64,000 nt of DNA. Origin: Limnobaculum allomyrinae (GTDB lineage: Bacteria > Pseudomonadota > Gammaproteobacteria > Enterobacterales > Enterobacteriaceae). Location of the stretch: the NCBI RefSeq assembly GCF_016649425.1, contig NZ_JADRCR010000006.1:62001-126000 (forward strand), given 5' to 3'. The notes beneath the pieces are model-generated. The model had not been told where the DNA came from and ran no database searches. It saw only the letters and a list, made by a program, of their open reading frames with translations. Positions within the stretch are counted from its first letter, which is position 1, and every line of letters begins with the position of its first letter. The translations under genes and the position numbers were made by a program. This document shows positions 25,729 to 34,553 of the stretch, one piece after another.

Positions 25729-26529
25729 ATGAAAAAATTGATTGGTGGGATAGTATTAATAACAAATATAACATACTCTGGTTTTTCGCTCGCAAATGAA
25801 AAGTACGATTTAAAATGTACCCTCGATGATGGTGAGCAGATGACGGTTAGTCATGTCAGCGATACGGTTTACATCGCATTTTTGGCTCCCGGAGATGATC
25901 CTGATGAAGGCGGTTCAGTCATTAAACTCGATGTTTCATCAGGTGGTGTTAAGCAGGAATTAACAGAGCCGGGTATGAAATACCCATATTTTACTCTAAC
26001 AGGGACTGATGAAGAGATTGATGGTAAAGTTATTATCGATTATAGCACTGACGAAAATATGAATGCTTCAGCTTCTTTTTCACATATTGATGGTAAAGGA
26101 AATTCGGTTTCTAAAAGTTACTGTAAATCTAAAACAATTGAAATTAGTGGCAACCTAACTGAAAAAGGTATCATTAATACAAAAGCATCAAATAACTCAG
26201 GTGCTAATGTTGATAGCATCAATAAAGTACAACCAAAAGAACCTCCATATGGGTTAACGGTTAATGCGGAGACGATTAAACAAGGTGTTCCTGTACCATA
26301 TGGACGCTGGAAATATGAAATAAGAAGTAATGTTGATGGGCTAACCGTTAAAAACGTAACAGTTAACAGAGGGAAGTGCAAAGTCATTTGGTATACTAAT
26401 CCAAATAACCTTAAATGGGATGATACCACTAATTTTGGTGTGACAACTGATGCTCGTTTTTCGACATGCAAGCCGAGGGAAGTAGTTATCGAAACAAATT
26501 ATGGTATAGAAACATTTAAATGGAAATAA
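25729..26529 (+). CDS. Exported hypothetical protein, AT-rich island gene 3
   Basis: About 266 residues beginning MKKLIGGIVLITNITYSGFS with a cleavable signal peptide (cleavage likely after LA at about residue 24). The mature part is beta-rich with four cysteines (in LKCTLDD, SYCKSK, GKCKVIW and STCKPRE) that could form two disulfides. A C-terminal domain of about 90 residues begins at VPYGRWKYEI. The start at 25729 is chosen because it opens the signal peptide; the frame is open to 25693. Transcription ends at the 26560-26587 terminator. Function unknown. Confidence 0.65.
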   Translation: MKKLIGGIVLITNITYSGFSLANEKYDLKCTLDDGEQMTVSHVSDTVYIAFLAPGDDPDEGGSVIKLDVSSGGVKQELTEPGMKYPYFTLTGTDEEIDGKVIIDYSTDENMNASASFSHIDGKGNSVSKSYCKSKTIEISGNLTEKGIINTKASNNSGANVDSINKVQPKEPPYGLTVNAETIKQGVPVPYGRWKYEIRSNVDGLTVKNVTVNRGKCKVIWYTNPNNLKWDDTTNFGVTTDARFSTCKPREVVIETNYGIETFKWK

Positions 26530-26559
26530 TAAATAAAAATATCTAAAACATAAAATAAT

Positions 26560-26587
26560 AGAAGCTCACCAGCAACGGTGAGCTTCT
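26560..26587 (+). terminator. Terminator after island gene 3
   Basis: AGAAGCTCACC and GGTGAGCTTCT form an 11-bp stem around AGCAAC, with a T-rich tail about ten bases on. Confidence 0.8.
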
Positions 26588-26727
26588 ACGCATTTATTTT
26601 TTAGATTATATTTTTAATATAAGATTGCGACAAAAATAGTATCGACACTTGTCTCCTCAAACATCCGGGCAGTGAAATCAGGATGGATATCTTCACCTGC
26701 TAAATCTTCACGTTGCATTACTCCAAT

Positions 26728-26747
26728 GATTCAACTATAGTTGAATC
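26728..26747. promoter_or_regulatory. ArsR operator (20-bp perfect palindrome)
   Basis: GATTCAACTA followed by its reverse complement TAGTTGAATC, 40 bp before arsR. It contains the TTCAA-type core known for ArsR operators. Confidence 0.8.
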
Positions 26748-26787
26748 GTTAAACCAAAACACTGACAATAGGCTCTTTTGATTGCTT

Positions 26788-27162
26788 ATGGAAAAACAAA
26801 CCGCCACAACCATCTTTGAATCCCTCTCCTCCGGTGTGCGTCTGGACGTATACCGACTGCTGATCAAAATGGGTACAGAAGGTATGGTTGCCGGGGAGAT
26901 TGCATCAGCGCTGGATATCCCACCGACTAACTTATCGTTTCATTTAAAGGCTCTGACGCAAGCCGGGATGCTGACGGTAGAACAGGAAGGTCGTTACCAG
27001 CGTTATCGTGCCAACATCCCGCTGATGCTGGATTTAATCGGCTGGCTGACAGAGGAATGTTGTTCAGGTCACCCGGAACAATGCGAGAATTTTCGTTCGG
27101 CTTCTTCCTGCTCAGAAGCCGTTTTACCCCCACTCAACACCACGAAAAAGAGTAAACCATGA
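26788..27162 (+). CDS. arsR: ArsR-family arsenite-responsive repressor
   Basis: A 124-residue ArsR/SmtB winged-helix repressor. The recognition region is PPTNLSFHLKALTQAGMLTV. No Cys pair is present in that helix as in E. coli plasmid ArsR; instead cysteines lie in a C-terminal cluster at about residues 91, 92 and 99 (EECCSGHPEQC), resembling the Acidithiobacillus-type As(III) site. The ATG at 26788 is preferred to the upstream TTG at 26782. The stop overlaps the arsC start (ATGA). It represses the five-gene ars operon through the 26728 palindrome. Confidence 0.9.
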   Translation: MEKQTATTIFESLSSGVRLDVYRLLIKMGTEGMVAGEIASALDIPPTNLSFHLKALTQAGMLTVEQEGRYQRYRANIPLMLDLIGWLTEECCSGHPEQCENFRSASSCSEAVLPPLNTTKKSKP

Positions 27163-27635
27163 ACGTACTTTTTCTCTGTACCGGCAACTCCTGCCGTTCC
27201 GTGCTGGCCGAAGCCACGTTTAACCATCTGGCTCCTGCCGGATGGCGCGCCATGAGCGCAGGCAGTCACCCGGCGGGTTATGTGCATCCCCGTGCGTTGG
27301 CGTTACTGGCGCGGGAAGGGATTTCAACAGAAGGCTATTTCAGCAAATCATGGGACGACCTCCCGCAAACGCCGGATATTGTCGTGACAGTCTGCTCAAA
27401 CGCAGCCGGAGAAACCTGTCCGGCTTATCTCGGCAACGTGATGCGTACTCACTGGGGTGTTGACGATCCGGCCCATGCTACCGGCAGCGATGCCGAAATC
27501 GATGCGGCTTTTGTCGCAGCTTACCAGACATTACGGGCGCGTATTGAGGCCTTTCTGGCACTGCCGCTGAATGAATTGCAGCACAATCGCGCTCGTCTGA
27601 AAGCCGAACTGGATCGCATTGGCGAAATTTTTTAA
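27159..27635 (+). CDS. arsC: Arsenate reductase, low-molecular-weight phosphatase type
   Basis: A 158-residue LMW-protein-tyrosine-phosphatase-fold arsenate reductase. The P-loop CTGNSCRS starts at Cys7, and the redox Cys pair seven residues apart is in VCSNAAGETCP. This is the thioredoxin-coupled pI258 type rather than the glutaredoxin-coupled E. coli type. It reduces arsenate to arsenite for export by Acr3. It overlaps arsR by 4 bp. Confidence 0.9.
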   Translation: MNVLFLCTGNSCRSVLAEATFNHLAPAGWRAMSAGSHPAGYVHPRALALLAREGISTEGYFSKSWDDLPQTPDIVVTVCSNAAGETCPAYLGNVMRTHWGVDDPAHATGSDAEIDAAFVAAYQTLRARIEAFLALPLNELQHNRARLKAELDRIGEIF

Positions 27636-27668
27636 CGACCTATATTTCAATAGTTGATGGAGAATCAA

Positions 27669-28031
27669 ATGAAGACGATTCAGATTTTCGATCCCGCTTT
27701 ATGTTGTTCTTCCGGTGTCTGTGGACCGGAAACCGATCCGGCGCTGGTAGCGTTCGCCGCTGATTTTGAGTGGGCCAGAACGCAGGGCGTCAATATTGAG
27801 CGTTTCAATCTGGCGCAGCAACCATTGCTCTTCGCACAGAACGAAACCGTGAAAGGTTTTCTGGCCCGTTCCGGCAAAGAGGCGCTACCGCTGATTCTGG
27901 TAGATGGTGAAGTCGCTCTGGCTGGTCGTTACCCTCGCAGAGAGGAACTGGCTCGCTGGATGGGGCTTACCGTCTATTCGAGTTTTACGCCAGCGGCTTC
28001 CTCCTGTTGCGGTGGCGATAAGTGCTGCTGA
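27669..28031 (+). CDS. arsD: Arsenite metallochaperone ArsD
   Basis: A 120-residue ArsD with the As(III)-binding cysteines Cys12, Cys13 and Cys18 (ALCCSSGVC) and two further vicinal pairs at the C-terminus (SSCCGGDKCC). ArsD passes arsenite to ArsA. The start at 27669 gives the standard MKTIQIFDP N-terminus. It precedes arsA by about 43 bp. Confidence 0.92.
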   Translation: MKTIQIFDPALCCSSGVCGPETDPALVAFAADFEWARTQGVNIERFNLAQQPLLFAQNETVKGFLARSGKEALPLILVDGEVALAGRYPRREELARWMGLTVYSSFTPAASSCCGGDKCC

Positions 28032-28074
28032 TGGACTGATTTCCCGTTTTATTTAATTTAAAGGAGTCTTTTTT

Positions 28075-29748
28075 ATGCTGATGCTTCGGCAGGTGTCCCC
28101 CTTTTTGTTTTTTACCGGTAAAGGCGGTGTGGGTAAAACATCGCTGGCCTGCGCTACCGCGATTCATTTAACCGCTTCCGGCAAACGCGTATTGCTGGTC
28201 AGTACCGATCCTGCGTCCAATGTCGCACAGGTATTTGAACAGACCATCGGCCATCAGATAACCCCGGTTACAGCGGTTAACGGACTGTCCGCGCTGGAAG
28301 TCGATCCGTCCGCTGCCGCAGCGGCATACCGTGAACGCATTGTCGGGCCAGTGCGTGGCATTCTGCCGGACGACATCGTGGCAGGTATTGAGGAGCAGCT
28401 TTCTGGTGCCTGTACCACCGAAATTGCCGCCTTTGATGAATTCACCGCATTGCTGACTAACCAGCAACTGCGCGATGAGTACGATCATATTGTGTTCGAC
28501 ACCGCGCCAACCGGCCATACGCTGCGAATGCTGCAACTGCCCGGCGCGTGGAGCGGCTATCTCGACAACAGCCAGCACGGTGCGACCTGTCTCGGACCGC
28601 TGGCCGGGCTGGAAAAACAGCGCAGCCAGTATCGCGCCGCCGTGGACGAACTGGCCGCCATCGGTCTGACGCAGCAGTATCTGGTCATTAACGGCCTGTT
28701 GCCTGAGCAGGAAGCTGCACACGATATGCTGGCACAGGCACTGTATCAGCGTGAGCAACAGGCGCTACAACATCTACCTGATAACCTGCGTGCATTGCCC
28801 TGCGATCGCCTGCCGCTAAAACCGTTCAATATGGTGGGTCTGTCGGCATTACGTGGCCTGCTGGACGACAGCGCAACAGGCGCGCTGGTGGAAAGCGGAG
28901 AGATACCGCCCGTTGACCTCCCTTCGCTGTCATCGCTAATTGATGGATTCGCGTCGCAGGGACATGGCCTGATCATGCTGATGGGCAAAGGTGGCGTGGG
29001 GAAAACCACGCTGGCGGCGGCTATTGCCGTCGAACTGGCCCGTCGCGGTTATCCGGTTCACCTGTCCACATCCGATCCGGCGGCGCATTTGGCCGACACG
29101 CTGGACGGCTCACTCGACGGTCTGACCGTCAGTCGTATCGATCCACTGGCCGAAACCGAGCGTTACCGACAGCAGGTGATGGCTGAGCAGGGTAAAAACC
29201 TCGACGAACAGGGGCGCGCCGTTCTGGAAGAGGATCTGCGCTCTCCCTGTACCGAAGAGATCGCCGTGTTTCAGGCTTTTTCCCGCATCATTCAGGACGC
29301 GGGTAAGCAGTTTGTCGTCATGGATACCGCACCGACCGGCCATACGTTGCTGCTGCTTGATGCTACTGGCGCTTATCATCGCGAGATTGCCCGACTGGCC
29401 GGTGAGCACGGTCAACCGGTACTGACGCCCATGATGCGTCTACAGGACAGCGAACAGACAAAAGTGCTCATCGCCACGCTGGCGGAAACCACACCGGTAC
29501 TGGAAGCCGCCCATTTGCAGGACGATCTGCGCCGTGCAGGGATTGAACCGTGGGGCTGGGTAATTAATAACAGCCTGATCAATACGCCGACCACTTCGCC
29601 GCTGCTGCGTCAGCGGGCAGAACGTGAACGGTCGCAGATTGATGCCGTCTGTACTCACCATGCCCGCCGCTGCGCGCTGGTACCGCTACAGGCGGAAGAG
29701 CCTGTCGGCGTTGAGCGTTTACTACAACTGAGCACAACGGGAAAATAA
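28075..29748 (+). CDS. arsA: Arsenite-transporting ATPase ArsA with internal deletion in the A1 half
   Basis: A 557-residue tandem ATPase with two deviant Walker A motifs (FFTGKGGVGKTS near residue 15 and LMGKGGVGKTT near 305) and two switch/DTAPTGHT motifs. Metal-site cysteines are kept at residues 113, 172 and 392 (equivalents of Cys113, 172 and 422 of R773 ArsA). The family length is about 583; the difference comes mainly from an in-frame loss of about 28 residues near residue 193, where R773 has a segment between VEALS and ELAAIG but this protein reads VDELAAIG. ArsA energises arsenite export with a membrane partner, here Acr3. Confidence 0.9.
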   Translation: MLMLRQVSPFLFFTGKGGVGKTSLACATAIHLTASGKRVLLVSTDPASNVAQVFEQTIGHQITPVTAVNGLSALEVDPSAAAAAYRERIVGPVRGILPDDIVAGIEEQLSGACTTEIAAFDEFTALLTNQQLRDEYDHIVFDTAPTGHTLRMLQLPGAWSGYLDNSQHGATCLGPLAGLEKQRSQYRAAVDELAAIGLTQQYLVINGLLPEQEAAHDMLAQALYQREQQALQHLPDNLRALPCDRLPLKPFNMVGLSALRGLLDDSATGALVESGEIPPVDLPSLSSLIDGFASQGHGLIMLMGKGGVGKTTLAAAIAVELARRGYPVHLSTSDPAAHLADTLDGSLDGLTVSRIDPLAETERYRQQVMAEQGKNLDEQGRAVLEEDLRSPCTEEIAVFQAFSRIIQDAGKQFVVMDTAPTGHTLLLLDATGAYHREIARLAGEHGQPVLTPMMRLQDSEQTKVLIATLAETTPVLEAAHLQDDLRRAGIEPWGWVINNSLINTPTTSPLLRQRAERERSQIDAVCTHHARRCALVPLQAEEPVGVERLLQLSTTGK

Positions 29749-29765
29749 ACCCAAAGGAACCTGAC

Positions 29766-30818
29766 ATGTCCGCACAAACCCAGGCCGCTCCGGCCATGAA
29801 CCTGTTTGAACGTTACCTGAGCGTCTGGGTTGCGCTCTGCATCGCTATTGGCATTCTGCTCGGACAGGTGATGCCGGGTGTTTTTCACGTTATCGGCGGT
29901 CTGGAGATCGCCCGCGTCAATTTGCCAGTAGGTTTGCTTATCTGGGTAATGATTATTCCGATGCTGCTGCGCATTGATTTCGGGGCGCTGGGTCAGGTCA
30001 AAGCTCACTGGCGCGGGATCGGCGTGACATTGTTTATCAACTGGCTGATTAAGCCGTTCTCGATGGCCTTGCTCGGCTGGTTGTTTATCCGTTACCTGTT
30101 TGCGCCGTGGCTGCCAGCCGATCAGCTTGACAGCTACATTGCCGGGCTTATTCTGCTGGCCGCCGCACCCTGTACGGCAATGGTGTTTGTCTGGAGTCGC
30201 CTGACTAATGGCGATCCCTATTTCACGCTGTCGCAGGTGGCACTAAATGATGCCATCATGATTTTCGCCTTTGCGCCGATGGTTGGCCTGCTGCTCGGTT
30301 TATCCTCCATCACCGTGCCGTGGGCCACGCTGTTGACCTCAGTGGTGCTGTATATCGTCGTGCCGGTTATTCTGGCCCAGCTCTGGCGTAAGGCACTGTT
30401 ACGCAAGGGGCAGGCGGCATTTGACAGTGCGCTGACGAAAATCGGCCCGTGGTCGATGGCGGCATTGCTGGCAACGCTGGTGTTACTGTTCGCTTTTCAG
30501 GGCGAAGCCATTCTGCAACAGCCGCTGGTCATTGCTCTGCTGGCGGTGCCGATTCTGATTCAGGTGCTGTTTAACTCGGCGCTGGCCTATGGGTTGAATC
30601 GACTGGTGGGCGAAAAGCACAATATTGCTTGTCCATCCAGCCTGATAGGTGCATCGAACTTCTTTGAGTTGGCCGTCGCAGCGGCAATCAGCCTGTTTGG
30701 TTTTCATTCCGGTGCCGCGCTGGCAACTGTGGTTGGCGTGTTGATCGAAGTGCCGGTGATGCTGCTGGTTGTGCGGGTGGTGAATCGTTCGAAAGGGTGG
30801 TATGAGCGAAACCAGTAG
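29766..30818 (+). CDS. acr3: Arsenite efflux carrier, Acr3 family
   Basis: A 350-residue, ten-helix carrier. It carries the Acr3 Cys motif LAAAPCTAMVFVWSRLTNGDP in helix 4 and the GASNFFELAVAAAISLFG motif with the essential Glu in helix 9; it is not an ArsB. It exports arsenite made by ArsC. The start has AAGGA 6-7 bases upstream and the gene follows arsA by 17 bp. It is the last gene of the operon; no clear terminator follows. Confidence 0.93.
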   Translation: MSAQTQAAPAMNLFERYLSVWVALCIAIGILLGQVMPGVFHVIGGLEIARVNLPVGLLIWVMIIPMLLRIDFGALGQVKAHWRGIGVTLFINWLIKPFSMALLGWLFIRYLFAPWLPADQLDSYIAGLILLAAAPCTAMVFVWSRLTNGDPYFTLSQVALNDAIMIFAFAPMVGLLLGLSSITVPWATLLTSVVLYIVVPVILAQLWRKALLRKGQAAFDSALTKIGPWSMAALLATLVLLFAFQGEAILQQPLVIALLAVPILIQVLFNSALAYGLNRLVGEKHNIACPSSLIGASNFFELAVAAAISLFGFHSGAALATVVGVLIEVPVMLLVVRVVNRSKGWYERNQ

Positions 30819-31190
30819 TTTCAGTTGTCGTTGGGCTTATATCCCTAATGCCTGCTACTTGAGCTTCAAAGGGATTGTAAAATATAGGTATTCTGATAAC
30901 GATGTTTCCTATTGGAGCGAGATACAGTCCCGTGATTGTCTTTCATTACAAAGGGATAGTGCGTGCGGTTTGCAGTGATTGAAAATGCCCGAAATATCGA
31001 ATCCTGTGTTGCTATGGCCTGTTGATCATCGTGCGTAACCGCATTATGAAAACTTGTTGTCTAATTCCAAATAGCAAACGGCCATACATCGTTAGCAGTG
31101 CGTAATTCATTAATTTTATACTCGTTTTTGTTGTTCCTTTGTCTTATGCTCTTTTATATGTGAGAAAAATTAATATAACGGACCAATAAC
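30819..31190. other. Spacer after ars operon
   Basis: No supported gene in 372 bp. Composition falls from ars-like to AT-rich across it, consistent with the edge of the ars cargo. Confidence 0.4.
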
Positions 31191-32798
31191 ATGGATGAGA
31201 CAATAAAATCACTTTATTATAATAATTCTGAAGTTTACCCTCTTACAGCTTTTCCTTTGATTATGAGAAATGCGATTGAATCGTTGCATAGAGATTGCGG
31301 TGTCCCAATGAGTATGATTGGCAGTGTGATGCTTGCAAGTGCTTCACTAACCTGTCAGTCACTGATAGATGTCGTTTTACCTTATGATAAATATAATAAA
31401 GGTTCATGTGCATTATTTCTGTTAGTACTGGCGGAATCAGGGGGACGTAAATCCACTATTTTCACAAAAATCATGTCGCCATTTGATCGGTTCAGTAGTC
31501 GCATGAAAGCTGACTACAATAGAAAGTTGCAACAATATGACGATGAAATGGAAGCATGGACTGAATATAGTAAAGATCTACGTATATTGCTGAGAAAAAC
31601 CAAAAGTACTGAGGAGCGGGATGAGCTCTGGGATGAGATAAAAGAACACCGTAAAAATAAACCATTAGCACCAAGACGTTTTCATCTTCGTTATGGCAAC
31701 ACGACAGAAGCATCACTTGCTAAAGGTCTAATGGATTACCCTTATGGTGGAATAATAACTGATGAAGCCATCAATTTTTTCAAAGGAAATATAGTAGATC
31801 TTCTGGGGTTCCTTAATGGTGTCTGGGATGGTGTGCCTCAACCGTTTGATCGATTAACAAAGAATATTGATCAAGATATCACCGCATGGATGACCATCTT
31901 ACTTATGGTTCAGCCTAAAATATTTGACACGTTTATGAAAAAAAACGATGAGGAACTAAGAAACAACGGTTTTGTATCGCGTTTTATTATAGACGTGCAA
32001 CCCCGAAATAAATATATTGAAACGAGTCTTGATTATAGCGAATCAGATGCAGCGATAGCTGAATATAATAATCGAATTGAAGAGTTACTAAAAGTACAAG
32101 AAACAAAATTCAATATTTTTGATGACAGTAAGATTTCATTGCAATTATCAGAAGAAGCCAAAAAGCTATGGCAAAGTAAAAATTCAGAGATAGACAAAAA
32201 GAGAGATATAGGTCAGGAGTGGGAAAATATTAATGATATAGCATCAAAAGCAAGTAATAACGCTATTAGAATAGCAGCTATTTTCACACGAATTACGAAT
32301 GATGAGTGTACTATAATTAATTTAAAACCTCTGGAAAATGCTTATCGGATTGTTGAATGGCACCTGCAACAGGCTAATAAATTATTTTTTAAAGACTCAC
32401 CTCAAGAACTCTTTATCAATGATGTTATTTCTGTGTTCGAATACATAAAAGAAAAATTCAGAAGCAATGGAGGCATGCCCTTTTCAAAAAATGACTTAAC
32501 TCAGAAAGGTGTTGATGGGCCGCGTAAGTTGCGATGCACTAAACAGTTAGATCCAATACTTTCACAACTAGTCAGCTTAAAGAAAATTGTTATCATAACA
32601 AATAAAAATCGTGCCATATATATTGTTAAGCCTAAGCTTGAAGCAATGTATAATATATATGAAGGGAATATTTATGAGTGTTTGCATCTACCATATGATT
32701 TTTTGCCTTTAAATTCTATTGCCCGAATTAATATGCCCTCAAATACTCAGGGGAAATATAGTAACAATCTGTTTGATCCCCAGAAACTACAATATTAA
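31191..32798 (+). CDS. DUF3987 (YfjI-like) primase-helicase-associated protein
   Basis: A 535-residue DUF3987 protein like YfjI of prophage CP4-57. It has an ATPase-like region with a P-loop variant AESGGRKSTIF near residue 85, a long charged helical insert (about 110-160), and FLNGVWDGVPQPFDRLTK plus AWMTILLMVQPKIFD downstream. Related proteins lie in replication or maintenance modules of P4-like islands and may act in DNA replication. Codon use is AT-rich and unlike the ars genes. It stands alone with AT-rich flanks. Confidence 0.8.
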   Translation: MDETIKSLYYNNSEVYPLTAFPLIMRNAIESLHRDCGVPMSMIGSVMLASASLTCQSLIDVVLPYDKYNKGSCALFLLVLAESGGRKSTIFTKIMSPFDRFSSRMKADYNRKLQQYDDEMEAWTEYSKDLRILLRKTKSTEERDELWDEIKEHRKNKPLAPRRFHLRYGNTTEASLAKGLMDYPYGGIITDEAINFFKGNIVDLLGFLNGVWDGVPQPFDRLTKNIDQDITAWMTILLMVQPKIFDTFMKKNDEELRNNGFVSRFIIDVQPRNKYIETSLDYSESDAAIAEYNNRIEELLKVQETKFNIFDDSKISLQLSEEAKKLWQSKNSEIDKKRDIGQEWENINDIASKASNNAIRIAAIFTRITNDECTIINLKPLENAYRIVEWHLQQANKLFFKDSPQELFINDVISVFEYIKEKFRSNGGMPFSKNDLTQKGVDGPRKLRCTKQLDPILSQLVSLKKIVIITNKNRAIYIVKPKLEAMYNIYEGNIYECLHLPYDFLPLNSIARINMPSNTQGKYSNNLFDPQKLQY

Positions 32799-33131
32799 AA
32801 TGTCAATTTATTGTTAATTACTAGGGTTGCTGTAATGTAAGAAGTTTACGTATGCGCGATATCTTCCTCCTTAAATATCTTGCTAGAGTTGCTATTTTCA
32901 TTAATTAGCAACTCTAGCAAATATTTTAACCATCTTCATGAGGTAAGGAAACCGAGAATGTTAACAAATATGATTGTATTTGTTGCGTTTAATGGCGGCA
33001 CCATTGGTATGTCATAATACTTCCTGTGAGCAAATTTGAGAGGGTTTTATGGGTAAGGTGATGATGGTGTTGATGGCTTCTGAGTGGGTTACAGGCTGTT
33101 TAAATACTTGCTTGTGATTAACTCTTTTAAA
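32799..33131. other. Spacer with a possible lipoprotein-start remnant
   Basis: A 22-codon ORF at 33049-33117 (+) reads MGKVMMVLMASEWVTGCLNT with an AGAGGG ribosome site and a lipobox-like TGC. It may be the stub of a lost lipoprotein (YfjS/YafT type occur in such islands), but is too short to call a gene. Confidence 0.3.
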
Positions 33132-33347
33132 TTAACCTCGTGACTGGTCAATACGTTCCTGAACCCATTTTTCCACTTCGCTTTGCATCCAGCGGGAACT
33201 CCGACCTAATTTAATTGGCTCAGGGAACTTCCCTTCGCTTATCAGCTTATAGAACCACTTGTCCGTTAATCCAGTAAATTCAGTGATAAATTTCATATCA
33301 ACCATTTTATCGTCAAGCAGACGGCTATTGTTGTTCCGGGTATCCAT
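33132..33347 (-). CDS. alpA: AlpA-family excisionase/regulator
   Basis: About 71 residues of an AlpA/MerR-like HTH protein: MVDMKFITEFTGLTDKWFYK, then LISEGKFPEPIKLGRSSRWM and SEVEKWVQERID. AlpA proteins turn on integrase/excision genes in P4-like elements. The frame is open to 33437, but the ATG at 33347 has GGAG 9 bases upstream. It is downstream of the Gp2-like gene on the same strand. With the integrase broken, excision control is probably moot. Confidence 0.85.
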   Translation of the reverse strand: MDTRNNNSRLLDDKMVDMKFITEFTGLTDKWFYKLISEGKFPEPIKLGRSSRWMQSEVEKWVQERIDQSRG

Positions 33348-33465
33348 GAGGCTGTCTCCATATGGATTATTGAGAGATATGGAGAAACGTTGGTTGTAAT
33401 GATTAACCGTTGACGCATTCTCCTTCTCAACATCCACATGTCAGTAATAAAATAATTTATTCCCG

Positions 33466-34089
33466 TTACCCTATAGAACAACCAAAGTTACGTTTACCGT
33501 CCGAATAGTCTTTACTGTATTCTTTAGCCAGATAACTTAGCCTGTTCATGATGACTGCATAATCATTCTGGTAAGATAAGCCATACATGTTCAGACGAGC
33601 ATGACAGTTATCTGGAAACTGGATAAGTCGATAGTACTGTTGATAGTTCTCCTCTTGATCGAGATGTAATACCCTTACCCAGGCCTCCATAATCATATAT
33701 GCAAGGTTGTGACGATATTTACCTTCATGGTCAGGTTTATATGTTCCGGGATAGGCATAAGCTTCTTGATTGAAAAATAAAGCCAGATGATAATGCTTCT
33801 TGCCTTTTTTGTTAAATTCCCTTACCCATACATATCTTATCCGACAGTGATGAGTTCTTTTTCTGAGAGATATTTTATTTAACCTGTCTGCATTCTTCTG
33901 GGATTTCAGGGATTCCATAAAACGCGTTATTAATGTCGAGTCATTTTCATACGGGCTATTTTCTGGCAATCTCAGGTCAATTCTAAGTATCATTGTTCGG
34001 TGATGTTCTCTGAGTGACTTGTTTAAAGTATCTTTGATTCTTTTTATGTGCTTTATATTTAATAGACCATTACTGCTTAAGTTAATCAT
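33466..34089 (-). CDS. Inovirus Gp2 / YagK-YfjJ-type replication-initiator-like protein
   Basis: A 207-residue protein with the YagK/YfjJ C-terminal domain found in inovirus Gp2: TMILRIDLRLPE, RYVWVREFNKKGKKHYHLALFFN and YSDGKRNFGCSIG. The HYH in KKHYHLALFF resembles the HUH metal motif of rolling-circle initiators, so a nickase-like role in island replication is possible; that is inference. It lies upstream of alpA. Confidence 0.75.
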   Translation of the reverse strand: MINLSSNGLLNIKHIKRIKDTLNKSLREHHRTMILRIDLRLPENSPYENDSTLITRFMESLKSQKNADRLNKISLRKRTHHCRIRYVWVREFNKKGKKHYHLALFFNQEAYAYPGTYKPDHEGKYRHNLAYMIMEAWVRVLHLDQEENYQQYYRLIQFPDNCHARLNMYGLSYQNDYAVIMNRLSYLAKEYSKDYSDGKRNFGCSIG

Positions 34090-34553
34090 ACTCTTTCCCT
34101 TTTGTTATTACGTGTCAATATTATTAGAAAGTGAGTAATATTTTATTACAAGCAACTGGTAATAATATTTAAGATATTGCATTGGTGTTATTTATCCATA
34201 CTTATTAAGCACTGGTTATTGGTTATACTATATTATTATATTACCAACCCGACATGGTAGCAGCGGTAAAAATCAAAAATGCAATATAAGAAGGAAACGT
34301 CTAAAACAACTAATTCATTGCGCCATTATACATAATATTAACTCTGAAGTTAATTAATGAGCATTTATGTAGACTACCGTTCTTTAACACATATAAAAAA
34401 ACAGCCTGATATTATTAAGGTGAATAATCAGGGACGATCTTTATTTATCGAATTCAACGTCAAGCTTAACATCCTACACCAATTGCAGACTGACCATGCT
34501 CCTTCACCGGGGCATGGTCTTTTTCTTTTATGTCTTTTAATAAGGAATTATCC
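34090..34553. other. AT-rich divergent spacer, gp2 / yfjQ
   Basis: This 464-bp region holds divergent promoters. A hairpin with U-tract at 34492-34528 lies in the yfjQ leader. A 66-codon frame at 34357-34557 overlaps that hairpin and has no support. Confidence 0.45.
34492..34528 (+). terminator. Terminator-like hairpin in the yfjQ leader
   Basis: GACCATGC (34492-34499) and GCATGGTC (34512-34519) form an 8-bp stem followed by TTTTTCTTTT. It is only 26 bp before the yfjQ start, so it may be an attenuator or the terminator of a short leader RNA. Confidence 0.65.

Noticed and set aside
28168..28758. 196-residue reverse ORF opposite arsA
   Set aside because: Shadow frame of arsA in GC-rich coding DNA.
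29766..30818. ArsB
   Set aside because: Length, ten helices and the APCTAMVFVW motif identify Acr3, not the 12-helix ArsB.
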